Part shown: positions 7,686-14,109 of the stretch, piece by piece
How the letters are laid out: the number at the start of each line of letters is the position of its first letter
How positions within the stretch are numbered: position 1 is the first letter of the stretch
Source: Terfezia claveryi
Lineage: Eukaryota > Ascomycota > Pezizomycetes > Pezizales > Pezizaceae
NCBI GenBank assembly: GCA_015179025.1
Contig: WHUX01000678.1
Span: forward strand, 1 to 14,109
Reading direction: 5' to 3'
Length of the DNA stretch: 14,109 nucleotides
Made by a program: the position numbers and the translations under genes
The notes under the pieces: generated by a model
Databases searched by the model: none
The model's input: only the letters and a program-made list of their open reading frames with translations
Told to the model about the DNA's origin: nothing

Positions 7686-7714
7686 AAATCAAGACTAAGC
7701 TCATAGTTGTGATA

Positions 7715-7719
7715 GACGC
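7715..7719. repeat. Target site duplication of A1, right copy
   Basis: GACGC lies immediately outside the 5' LTR and matches GATGC at 1746-1750 except for one base. It also serves as coding sequence of element B (codons after FIPDL). Confidence 0.82.
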
Positions 7720-8640
7720 CAAGTCAGGAATAAATCTGCTAAGATAATTAACAATTCCGAGGAATTCCCTAAGATCCTTTTTCATGTGGGAGTTGGAAAT
7801 GTTAATATAGTAGTCCTCTTCTTTGGGTCTACATATAATCCATCTGATATCAAAATGTGTCCTAAGATTTCCAATGTTGGAGTAAAGAACTAGCATTTGC
7901 TTTCTTTGATATAAAATTTCTCGTCCTGTAGACATTAAAGTACTTTCTTCAATAATTCTACATATTCTTCATACATTTTGGAGAATATAATAATATCATT
8001 AATATAGATGATTAAATTTTTATAGACTATATCTTTAAAAATATCATGCATAACATGAACCATAGTAGCTTTGCATTACAATCCCCTTGTTGCATAACTC
8101 TGCTTCTAAAATATTCCATGTGACATAAAAAAGTAGAGTATTACTTAAATTCTTTATTAATTCTAATATTAAAAAATCCGTTGGCTAAGTTGAGCTTAGT
8201 TCAAATGAGATTCTCTACTACTAGTTCAATTGCTTCATTATTATCTAGCAATGGGGTGTGGTCCGGTTCAATAGCTAAATTACAGTCTCGATAGTCATTA
8301 ATATGTCTGGCTTCTTCTGGTTTATCTTGTTTAGGAATAGTGAATATGACTACAGCATTTATATTATTTTCTACTCTATATATATGACCTGATAATTTTT
8401 CTTTGACTAATTTGTCATGGATTTGTTGTCTAAATCGATATCCTGAGGGTCGCCATTTTGGTATCTAAGTAGCTTCTACTTTTGGTTTTATAGAGTGATT
8501 AATCTTTCTTAGTGGCAGCAAATTCCATGGAATTGTCTTAGGAAACAATAAGGGAAACTCCATTATAGGGTTGAATTGTTTCTGTACTATAGAAACAGCT
8601 GTCATAAGTTCTCTTTCTGAATCAGTATCTTCCATATTAC
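7720..8640 (-). pseudogene. pol: Element B pol: reverse transcriptase, upstream of the A1 insertion
   Basis: The minus strand shows the RT order of Ty3-like elements with frame breaks. An N-terminal block IPKWRPSGYRFRQQIHDKLVKEKLSGHI lies near 8465-8385. A VVIFTIPKQDKPEEARHINDYRDCN block follows near 8350-8290, corresponding to the KKD/DYR motifs. TKLNLANGFFNIRI is near 8190-8150. The catalytic motif reads YINDIIIFS near 8005-7980, where YxDD is expected (Asn codon 8000-7998, a GAT-to-AAT change in TG context). The thumb is KKDLREFLGIVNYLSRFIPDLA near 7775-7715. A1 has inserted right after that Leu-Ala. The frame resumes at 1745 on the other side. Gene function is reverse transcription; this copy is dead. 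Confidence 0.9.
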
Positions 8641-8699
8641 TAATATTTACCCAATTATTTGGTTCACTATAATCTATAACTGATTTATAGCTGACCTGT

Positions 8700-9133
8700 A
8701 TATACGCTAATCTTATACCATTTGCTATAGTTCTAGATCCCTTCTATATACTTAGCTATAATTGAGGAATATTTTCCGGTTGGATAGTGACTAGTTCCTG
8801 ATGGGCAGGAATTATTGTTCACACTTTGTTGAGAGTAGGTTCTCTTAGTATCATATCCCATCTAGTCCAATGAGCTACATAGAACGTTCAATCTTCTACA
8901 TAACCTATCTAATCAAGTTTGATAGTATAAGCTTTATCTATTGTTCCTTTTGAGCCTTTAATTGCAGTGCTTAATAATTTCTTCTCAATACTTCTAGTCG
9001 GTATTTTATATAGGTGTACAAATTGAGAATTGATTAAGTCTCTTCCTTTCATTTGGAGATCAATTAAAGCTAGTGTGGGGTGTTTGTTAGCTTTAACAAA
9101 TACCTTGCTAAAATCTAGTACCTGTCTAAACAA
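8700..9133 (-). pseudogene. pol: Element B protease region
   Basis: The open frame 9133-8909 begins MFRQVLDFSKVFVKANKHP and contains PTLALIDLQMKGRDLINSQF, in the position of a retropepsin active site (ALIDSG..NFI in most families). Next come STAIKGSKGTIDKAY and, after a stop, a block like TFYVAHWTRWDMIL and a VTIQPE segment (to about 8770). The hydrophobic-hydrophobic-Asp start, the DLI strand and the later WDMILR block fit an aspartic protease. However, the D-S/T-G triplet reads D-L-Q, so either the family uses a variant site or the copy is altered. Its place between gag and RT supports the call. Confidence 0.65.
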
Positions 9134-9139
9134 GGGTCA

Positions 9140-11460
9140 TTCCTTGATTTTATTCTTATTGTTTTTACTTTTGGTAGCTATCGGTATAGCTAAATCTTGT
9201 GTGGCTGTATACATGGGTACCTTATTTTGTTGTTTTCTATAGTCCTTATAGGAGTGTCTAGGGTTCTAATACCATAGATATTTCTTATCTCTAATTAATT
9301 GCATCTTCATCTTCTATTCCAATTTTTTGTAATAGTGTCCCAATCTGAGTCCTTCTATTTTTCTCTATTAGGTTTACTGTTGGGATTGCTACTAGGATTA
9401 AATCCTGTTTTTTGCCATTGATTATAGTCCCTACGTAAACCATGACTCTGATTTTTATTCTGAAGGTATTGTTATCGGAATGTATTTGGTATAGGTAGTG
9501 GGGCAATATCTTTCTTTGAGGCTTCATATAACTCCACTTGATGCACAAGCTGATCATATGACCATTCTTCTTTAATTAAAGGAATTAATGTAGCTGACAT
9601 ATATAGCGGCAAGTGATTAAGAAACTTTCTTCTTTTTACTTCCTCCAATATTGATTATTTACTATCTTTGTCAATTAATTTGATTTGCATTTCAGTAAGC
9701 TAGTTGGCGAACTGTTTAATCCCCATGTGACATCTGTCCTTGTATGGTATGGCTGTCTTCCATCATTTCTACAAAATGTCTTTACTAGTGGAGGGTATCA
9801 GAAAATCCCTTAGCACTAGTATGAATTTAAAGAATATTACATTCTTTTTTTTCTCTCTTAGGAATTGATTATATGTAGTAAGCACACTTCCTTCTATTCT
9901 GAATTCAACAATTTCCAAAGCTGAAGTGCCTTCCAAACCTATTCCTTTGATAACCAACCAACGTTGTATTGCTGTAGCTCAAGAGTCAAAATATTGTGAG
10001 TCTTGCCATTTTTTGTCTTCTCCTATTATTTTTTCTGGTAGATCAATCTTTATTCCTTTTAAAGCATTCGTTACTTAATGGTTAACCATTATAACCATTC
10101 CTGTTATAGATTCCCATTACTAATGTTCAACTGATTTTCCTCATTTTGGTTTTCTTTTAAGAGTTTGACTTGTAACTAACAATACTTTATCAGAGTCTGA
10201 GCTATCATCTTCACTATCATCAAGGTCTTATCCTCCTCCTTGCGTTTTCTGCTTCTGTTAGTCTAGTCCTGTATCTAGATCATCATCGTCTTCTGGTAAT
10301 TCTATATCTCCTGGTAGTTGGTCTTTGTTGTCTAGTTCTTTGGCTGACTTAGTCCTCCTTTCTGGTGTCTCAGGTGCTCAACCTTTGCCTTTTGATTGAT
10401 CTTTTGGTGTTCTCAGGAATACTCCTAAAAGTTCTTTGCTAAGATTAAAGAAATCCTCCACGGTATATGTTAATTCTTCTATATGAGTACTGCTTATCAT
10501 AAATGCCATTATTTCTTCCCAGTTATTTATTACCCAATTCGGTTTCCTTAAAAGTGGAACAACTAGTTTCTTTAATTCTTTACTTAAAAATGTATTCATT
10601 TCTAAGTCCTTTTCTTTGAATAGGTAAGGTGTTAGCCATAAATAGTGTTTTACTATGGCTTCTATTAAAAGTTGAGTATCATCAGGATAATACTATTAGG
10701 CATGTCCCATTAAGCGAGTATATTTCAAAATCTCCTTAATTGTTGGAAAATATTTGTCCTAAAATTCTTTTGGTGCAAGAGGCAATACCATACTAAAATA
10801 TAGTTTAGTTTCTGCTCCACCTGGTTCTCCAATTTCTATATCTATAAGCAGATTTATTTCCCCTTCTGTGTTAGGAACTACAAATCTGGTCTTTCTGGGA
10901 GTTTTTTCTATTAATTTCTTAATATCTTCAGGTAACATAGTTAACCATCTTGACCTCTTAGTCTTCTTACCAAGTTCAGATGCCATTATGTCTGATTTCA
11001 TCATCTGTCTGCAACCAAATGCAGCTGGTTATGCGATATGATCGTTGAGTTACTTTTCTTCTTTGGCACCTTACTGTGCTGATGGTGTAGTGGCTGATGA
11101 TCCTTATAATCTTCGTTTGACTGACAGTTCTGTTAGCTTGGTAGCTCACGTGGCTGGTGAGGCTGGATGTCAGGATCCTAATGTTTCTTATGGTTCTGGT
11201 TTTTCTTCATCTACTAGTTTAGAATCTAGTTCTAGTTCTTCTAGCAAGAGTGTCACTTTTTCTGATTGGTATGTTGAGGTAGATATTAGGGGCAAAGAGG
11301 TATTAGTAGAGATGTCTAGGCCTAAGGAAGATTCTGATGGAGGTAATTCTTTTCTGAAGGAAATAGCTGTAGTAGAGGCAGCGAGATTTGAGCCTTGGGA
11401 TTGTAATGCTTGGTTGTATAGACCAATTATTTCTGGGACTTGTGGGGCCGGTTTTTCAAT
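9140..11460 (-). pseudogene. gag: Element B gag
   Basis: This is a long decayed minus-strand frame. An N-terminal Ser/Glu-rich part (about 11450-11010) includes LLLEELELDSKLVDEEKPEP and six or more stops, all explainable as CAA or CGA changed to TAA or TGA. It continues in the same frame into the open piece 11004-10759 (RSRWLTMLPEDIKKLI). Further pieces are 10599-10378 (LKKLVVPLLRKPNWVINNW), an acidic DDDD-containing linker near 10300, and 9957-9769. That piece and the next carry the Gag-like core (VLTTYNQFLREKK, FKFILVLRDFLI) and 9557-9291 the tail (EWSYDQLVHQVELYEA just upstream, then Lys/Asn-rich sequence). No intact CCHC knuckle was found. Frame breaks make the ends approximate. The Gag assignment comes from position before PR-RT and from composition. 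Confidence 0.7.
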
Positions 11461-11470
11461 AGTGTACTAG

Positions 11471-11704
11471 ATTTACAGGTACAGATATAATGGCAGTTGC
11501 TAAGAGTACAAGATGAGTTATCAATCTTATTAGAAAAAGTGTTGTAAACAAGGGTGGGATTGTTTAATATAGGATACCACTGCCCATTAGAGCTCTACTT
11601 AGCTTGCTTCTAAGTCTTTTATTGATGTACTATAGTTGAGAGTCTGATGTCACATTTGTTAGCTAGCTAGTTGAATAACGATATTGATTATATATATGTA
11701 CTTG
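11471..11704. other. AT-rich noncoding stretch, probably the leader or edge of element B
   Basis: There is no open frame of note on either strand; the B gag frame is full of stops here. It lies between the presumed start of B gag and the A2 LTR. On the minus strand TGGTATCC (11579-11572) could be the start of a tRNA primer site, but only eight bases fit the idea and no LTR end can be placed next to it. Bases 11700-11704 (ACTTG) are the expected left target duplication of A2; the partner lies outside the window. Confidence 0.4.
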
Positions 11705-11733
11705 TGTTACAACCGTGTTCTTAGTCTTGATTT

Positions 11734-11800
11734 GACACTTGAACAGGCTTGTTCGGGTGTTGTGCTGTTTTTGACACCCGAACAGGCTTGTTCTGGTGTC
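11734..11800. repeat. Two tandem U3 palindromes in the A2 LTR
   Basis: Copy one (11734-11761) has arms GACACTTGAACA and TGTTCGGGTGTT; copy two (11773-11800) has GACACCCGAACA and TGTTCTGGTGTC. Both have the centre GGCT. They are 39 bases apart centre to centre. The mismatches within each copy are C/T changes, suggesting that both were once perfect. Confidence 0.85.
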
Positions 11801-11883
11801 ATCGATAGGTAATTATTATCTTAGCTTCCGAGATAGGAATCTTGGGAAGCTTATTCCTTCCATGGCCTTGGCCTGGAATCATG

Positions 11884-11892
11884 TATATATAT
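11884..11892 (+). promoter_or_regulatory. TATA-like box of the A2 LTR
   Basis: TATATATAT is followed by CTTCGCTTCTCCGCCC, conserved with A1. It lies about 180 bases from the LTR start. Confidence 0.5.
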
Positions 11893-12237
11893 CTTCGCTT
11901 CTCCGCCCTCTCGTTGGATTCCCATCCAATGTCTTGTATACCTAATACAGGACCTTGTCTCTTCGCAAAGGTGTACCTCCCTTGTATACCCCCTCATCTT
12001 GCCTTGTCCTATAAATAACTCTGCAGCACAGCTGCCCCCCTCCAACACATACGGCAACTGCCTCCGCATGTCTTGTGCCCTTGCCCTCTGCCCCTCTTGC
12101 CTCTTACCCTTGCCCCCCGTCCCAGCCTTCCTCTAGTCACACATGTAGTGTTCCTATGTGTGTCTTGCCCTAGCCTCTGCCTTCTCCCTGGCGTACCCCT
12201 TGGTCGCCTTGTCTCCAGAGCCCATGTCACACTACAT

Positions 12238-12252
12238 TGGATCTTTCAAACC
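12238..12252 (+). promoter_or_regulatory. Candidate primer-binding site of A2
   Basis: TGGATCTTTCAAACC starts one base after the LTR end, at the place equivalent to the A1 site. The sequence differs from A1 at a few bases. The tRNA is not identified. Confidence 0.55.
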
Positions 12253-12259
12253 AACCGGT

Positions 12260-13396
12260 ATGATGTCCGTGAACATTACACTACCCACCAATAGATTCAC
12301 AGCCTAGAGGGCGACTCTGATCCCATCAGACCCGGCAGAACTATCAACATACCGACGAACTGTGATCAAGATCTTTACAGACATTTATGCCATTGGTGAA
12401 CAATAAGGAGTGGACCTCCAGAAAGCTGAAAGGCAAATTCGAGAAGCTGAGGAGAAAATAACCCTCCTTCGAGAAGATGCAGCAGAGGACAGGATAACCA
12501 TCCGGAGATTGACTCGTGCTTTAGACCTGGCCGATGGTCCAAAAAACCTGAAAACACAAGACCTACCAACCCCGCCCAAGTTTAATGGGGACTGGGGCCG
12601 GTTATAAGCATGGAAAAACTCAGAGCAAATAAAACTCTCTGGGGACTTGGCAAAGTTCCCCATGGTTCACCACCAGCTCTCATACGTCTATGGCCTACTG
12701 GAGGGTAAAGCTATGAACCAGGTACAGCCCTTTGTCAAGGCAACGTGAATTGATCTGGTAGATATCCCAGCACTAATGGCAATTCTGGACCGAGCCTTCG
12801 GGAACCCTGACCCTAAAGGAACTGCCAGCAGGGCCCTGCGAGACCTCAAGCAAAAACACAATGAACTATCACCCTATGTCGCTGAGTTCTCTAAGCTAGC
12901 AGCAGAGCTCAATTGGAATAATGAAGCCAAGCTCGATCAGTTCAAAGACGGGCTTACCTTCAAGCTAAAAAAGGCTCTGGTTTACTGCCCACCGACCAAG
13001 ACCCTGGAGGAACTTATTGAACAAGCTAGCTGGGTAGAACAGCAGATAGCGGCACTCAGAGCCCCCCAAAAAACACTCCCGACCTCGACTCCCCGTACAC
13101 CATTCCCGACAGCACGCACCTAACAACAACAATCTACATTAGTCAAGAAGCCTGCACACCCCTCCTTGGTAGCGGGTAGAGCTGCCCCCATGGACCTGTC
13201 AGCAGGTAGGCCTCGTCTTACCCAGGAGGAAAGGGACCTTCGCTGCACTCAGGGTTTGTGTATTGCATGTGGGAAGGGGGACCATTTCATCGCAGCTTGT
13301 CCCCTCCGAAAAAACCGTTCTATGGCCACTCACGCCATCTCCAAATCTAGGATCGAAGAGGTGGATAAGTCGGGAAAAGCCCTGTCCCTTGCCTAG
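12260..13396 (+). pseudogene. gag: A2 gag with CCHC zinc knuckle
   Basis: The frame starts at an ATG pair at 12260 and ends with TAG at 13394-13396, 378 codons. It is interrupted by five stops: TAG 12305, TAA 12404, TAA 12605, TGA 12746 and TAA 13121. Each is one G:C to A:T change from a sense codon, and no frameshift is needed. Order: a coiled-coil segment (EKITLLREDAAEDRITIRRL), the PPKFNGDWG block, a capsid-like core with ILDRAFGNPDPKGTAS, LSPYVAEFSKLAAELNWN and TLEELIEQASWVEQQI, then a basic Pro-rich linker and one knuckle CIACGKGDHFIAAC (13259-13300) with all four ligands present. Gag builds the particle and the knuckle packages RNA. The frame ends in overlap with pol, which lies in the -1 frame. 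Confidence 0.92.
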
Positions 13397-13417
13397 TCAC
13401 TGACACTAGTAAGGGAC
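13372..13417 (+). promoter_or_regulatory. Candidate -1 ribosomal frameshift signal, gag to pol
   Basis: The heptamer GGGAAAA (13372-13378) is read in gag as G GGA AAA, fitting X XXY YYZ. After a 5-nt spacer (GCCCT) comes a hairpin. The 5' arm is GTCCCTTG (13384-13391), a bulged C, and CTAGT (13393-13397). The loop is CACTGAC. The 3' arm is ACTAG (13405-13409) and TAAGGGAC (13410-13417). That gives 13 pairs, one of them G-U. The gag stop TAG sits inside the 5' arm. The pol frame is open only from 13369, so the slip must occur in 13369-13396, exactly where the heptamer lies. Confidence 0.8.
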
Positions 13418-13990
13418 CTACCCTAGGTCGTTTGTCGTTATCTGCATTTTCTGTCCCTTTACTCTCTCCTCTGTCTATGTCTGTTGACGAGTCTCACCTA
13501 TTCGGTGAACACCTTATTGTACCTATCACGATATCTTTTAATAGTACTAGTAAAACACTCATCACAACAGCCCTCGTAAACTGTGGAGCATCAGGAATTG
13601 CCTTTATCGACCAGACCTTCTTCAGTAAGCATGCCATACTCACCTCTAGGCTTAAGACTCCCCGCCTCCTCGATATTATTGATGGCTGACCTATCTCCTC
13701 TGGAGCCATCACCAACATTGCCTGTACACCTGCCCAGATCGGGGATCACTCCGAAAACCTCCCTATATTCGTTACCAAGCTCAAGTATCCAATCGTCCTT
13801 GGAATCCCCTGGCTTAGGATGCACGATGTATCGGTCAGCTTTGGCTCCTATACCCTGCATTTTAATAGCCCTTACTGCAGAAAATACTGCGGACAACCGA
13901 AGGCCACCATTACTAGTCTGTGTGCATTACCGCCCCCTGTAATCCACCCAACTCAGGTAGTATACCAGCCTGCACATATCAATGCCACCA

Positions 13991-14026
13991 ATCCCCTGTT
14001 TTCCCTGTTTCCCCTGTTTCCCCTAC
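13991..14026. repeat. Short tandem repeat CCCTGTTTC type within A2 pol
   Basis: About three units of CCCTGTTTTC / CCCTGTTTCC / CCCTGTTTCC followed by CCCTACTCC. It encodes a Leu/Phe/Pro-rich stretch. The equivalent A1 segment (around 5490-5440) lacks it, so it is an expansion private to A2 or was lost in A1. Confidence 0.65.
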
Positions 14027-14109
14027 TCCCATTCCCCTCGCACCCCCAAAACCCCTGAATGTCAGCTTCATCAGAGCTGGGGCCTTTGCTCACCTTACAA
14101 AAGGCACAA

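Larger units (their letters stand above)
1751..7714 (-). mobile_element. A1: full-length dead Ty3/Gypsy chromovirus on the minus strand
   Basis: This is a structurally complete LTR retrotransposon of about 6.0 kb. In its own orientation it reads: 5' LTR (7714-7213), candidate primer-binding site, gag (7181-6025), protease, RT, RNase H, integrase, GPY/F-like module, chromodomain (about 2580-2405), polypurine tract (2255-2243) and 3' LTR (2242-1751). The domain order PR-RT-RH-IN-chromodomain defines the chromovirus branch of Metaviridae. A 5-bp target duplication (GATGC/GACGC) flanks it. Both gag and pol carry premature stops and small indels, and catalytic residues of RT and integrase are altered, so it cannot move by itself. 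The two LTRs (492 and 502 bp) differ at many positions, implying an old or strongly mutated insertion. Confidence 0.93.
7213..7714 (-). repeat. A1 5' LTR
   Basis: It aligns with 1751-2242 and 11705-12236. The inner end on the plus strand is TGTAGGG; the outer end reads GATA where the partner LTR has GACA, a CA-to-TA change destroying the terminal CA. It carries a perfect U3 palindrome (7658-7685), a TATA run (7566-7574), and many GGCAAGG repeats between 7255 and 7460. Confidence 0.92.
1374..11460 (-). mobile_element. Element B: AT-rich Ty3/Gypsy retrotransposon, interrupted by A1
   Basis: The parts are gag (11460 to about 9140), protease region (9133-8700), reverse transcriptase (8640-7720) and, after the 6-kb A1 insertion, RNase H (1745-1374). 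The domain order gag-PR-RT-RH is that of Metaviridae. No integrase or LTR of B is visible: at about 1373 the RNase H frame runs into a family A LTR fragment. B is clearly more AT-rich than A1 and A2, and many of its stops are TAA/TAG, so it looks older or more heavily mutated. The 1746-7719 interval belongs to A1, not to B. Confidence 0.8.
11705..12236 (+). repeat. A2 5' LTR
   Basis: It starts TGTTACAACCGTGTTC (A1 3' LTR: TGTCATAACCGTGTTC) and ends CACTACA just before the primer-binding site. At 532 bp it is 30-40 bp longer than the A1 LTRs, largely because the U3 palindrome is present twice. A TATA run lies at 11884-11892 and a CCTTGCC-rich leader spans 12070-12180. Confidence 0.92.
11705..14109 (+). 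mobile_element. A2: second family A chromovirus copy, 5' part only
   Basis: The plus strand carries the 5' LTR, candidate primer-binding site, gag, frameshift signal and protease of the same family as A1, and leaves the window shortly before RT. LTR, gag and protease all align with the reverse complement of A1. Gag and protease show scattered premature stops but fewer indels than A1, so A2 is the better preserved template for this family. Whether its RT, integrase, chromodomain and 3' LTR exist cannot be judged here. Confidence 0.92.
13369..14109 (+). pseudogene. pol: A2 pol start: protease, cut by the window edge
   Basis: This frame is -1 relative to gag; it opens after a TAA at 13366-13368 and overlaps gag by 28 bases. 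It encodes the N-terminal part of Pol. The retropepsin active site reads ALVNCGASGIAFID, so the catalytic Asp of D-C-G-A-S is Asn (codon 13579-13581), one GAC-to-AAC change. PIFVTKLKYPIVLGIPWLRMHDVSVSFGSYTLHFNS follows after an in-frame TGA at 13687-13689. After it the frame has a Pro-rich stretch made from a short DNA repeat (13991-14026), a stop near 14058, and a frame change into a block like that preceding RT in A1 (SFIRAGAFAHL). The RT itself is outside the window. Confidence 0.85.

Noticed and set aside
11572..11579. TGGTATCC on the minus strand as a primer-binding site of element B
   Set aside because: Only eight bases, with no identifiable LTR end beside it; chance is likely.
11851..12294. 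Open frames on both strands around 11851-12294
   Set aside because: This is the A2 LTR; the frames come from CCTTGCC-rich sequence and the same stretch is noncoding in A1.
13583..13942. 119-codon plus-strand frame overlapping the A2 protease
   Set aside because: Wrong frame: the protease blocks (NCGASG, KLKYPIVLGIPWL) are in the neighbouring frame and match A1.

Overview
The window looks like a transposon graveyard from a filamentous fungus, most likely an ascomycete of the Pezizomycotina. I find no host gene, tRNA or rRNA. Almost every base can be assigned to decayed LTR retrotransposons, mostly of the Ty3/Gypsy (Metaviridae) type. The coding frames are broken mainly by TAA, TAG and TGA codons that a single C:G to T:A change would create from Gln, Arg or Trp codons. 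That pattern is what repeat-induced point mutation (RIP) leaves. The lineage is an inference; the retrotransposon content is seen directly.

Layout. (1) 1-1090, minus strand: an AT-rich gag remnant of an unassigned element, ending in two eroded CCHC zinc knuckles. (2) About 1091-1373, plus strand: the 3' part of an LTR of family A. (3) 1374-1745, minus strand: the RNase H segment of an AT-rich Ty3-like element, called B here. (4) 1746-7719: a complete but dead family A chromovirus (A1) on the minus strand, with both LTRs, primer-binding site, gag, protease, RT, RNase H, integrase, chromodomain and polypurine tract. A 5-bp target duplication, one base diverged, flanks it. (5) 7720-11460, minus strand: the upstream part of element B (RT, protease, gag). 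The B reading frame broken at 7720 resumes at 1745, so A1 landed inside the pol gene of B. (6) 11471-11704: AT-rich noncoding sequence, probably the leader of B. (7) 11705-14109, plus strand: the 5' part of a second family A copy (A2), with LTR, gag and protease, running off the right edge.

Relative order: B inserted first and became AT-rich, then A1 inserted into B. A plus-oriented family A LTR fragment also abuts B in the RNase H region near 1373. A2 lies next to the 5' end of B.

The most interesting signal is a well-formed candidate for -1 ribosomal frameshifting at the gag-pol junction of A2: slippery heptamer, 5-nt spacer, then a 13-bp hairpin that contains the gag stop codon. The minus-strand copy A1 keeps a recognisable counterpart. 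A second notable signal is a 28-bp palindrome in the LTR U3 region, present once in each A1 LTR and twice in A2.
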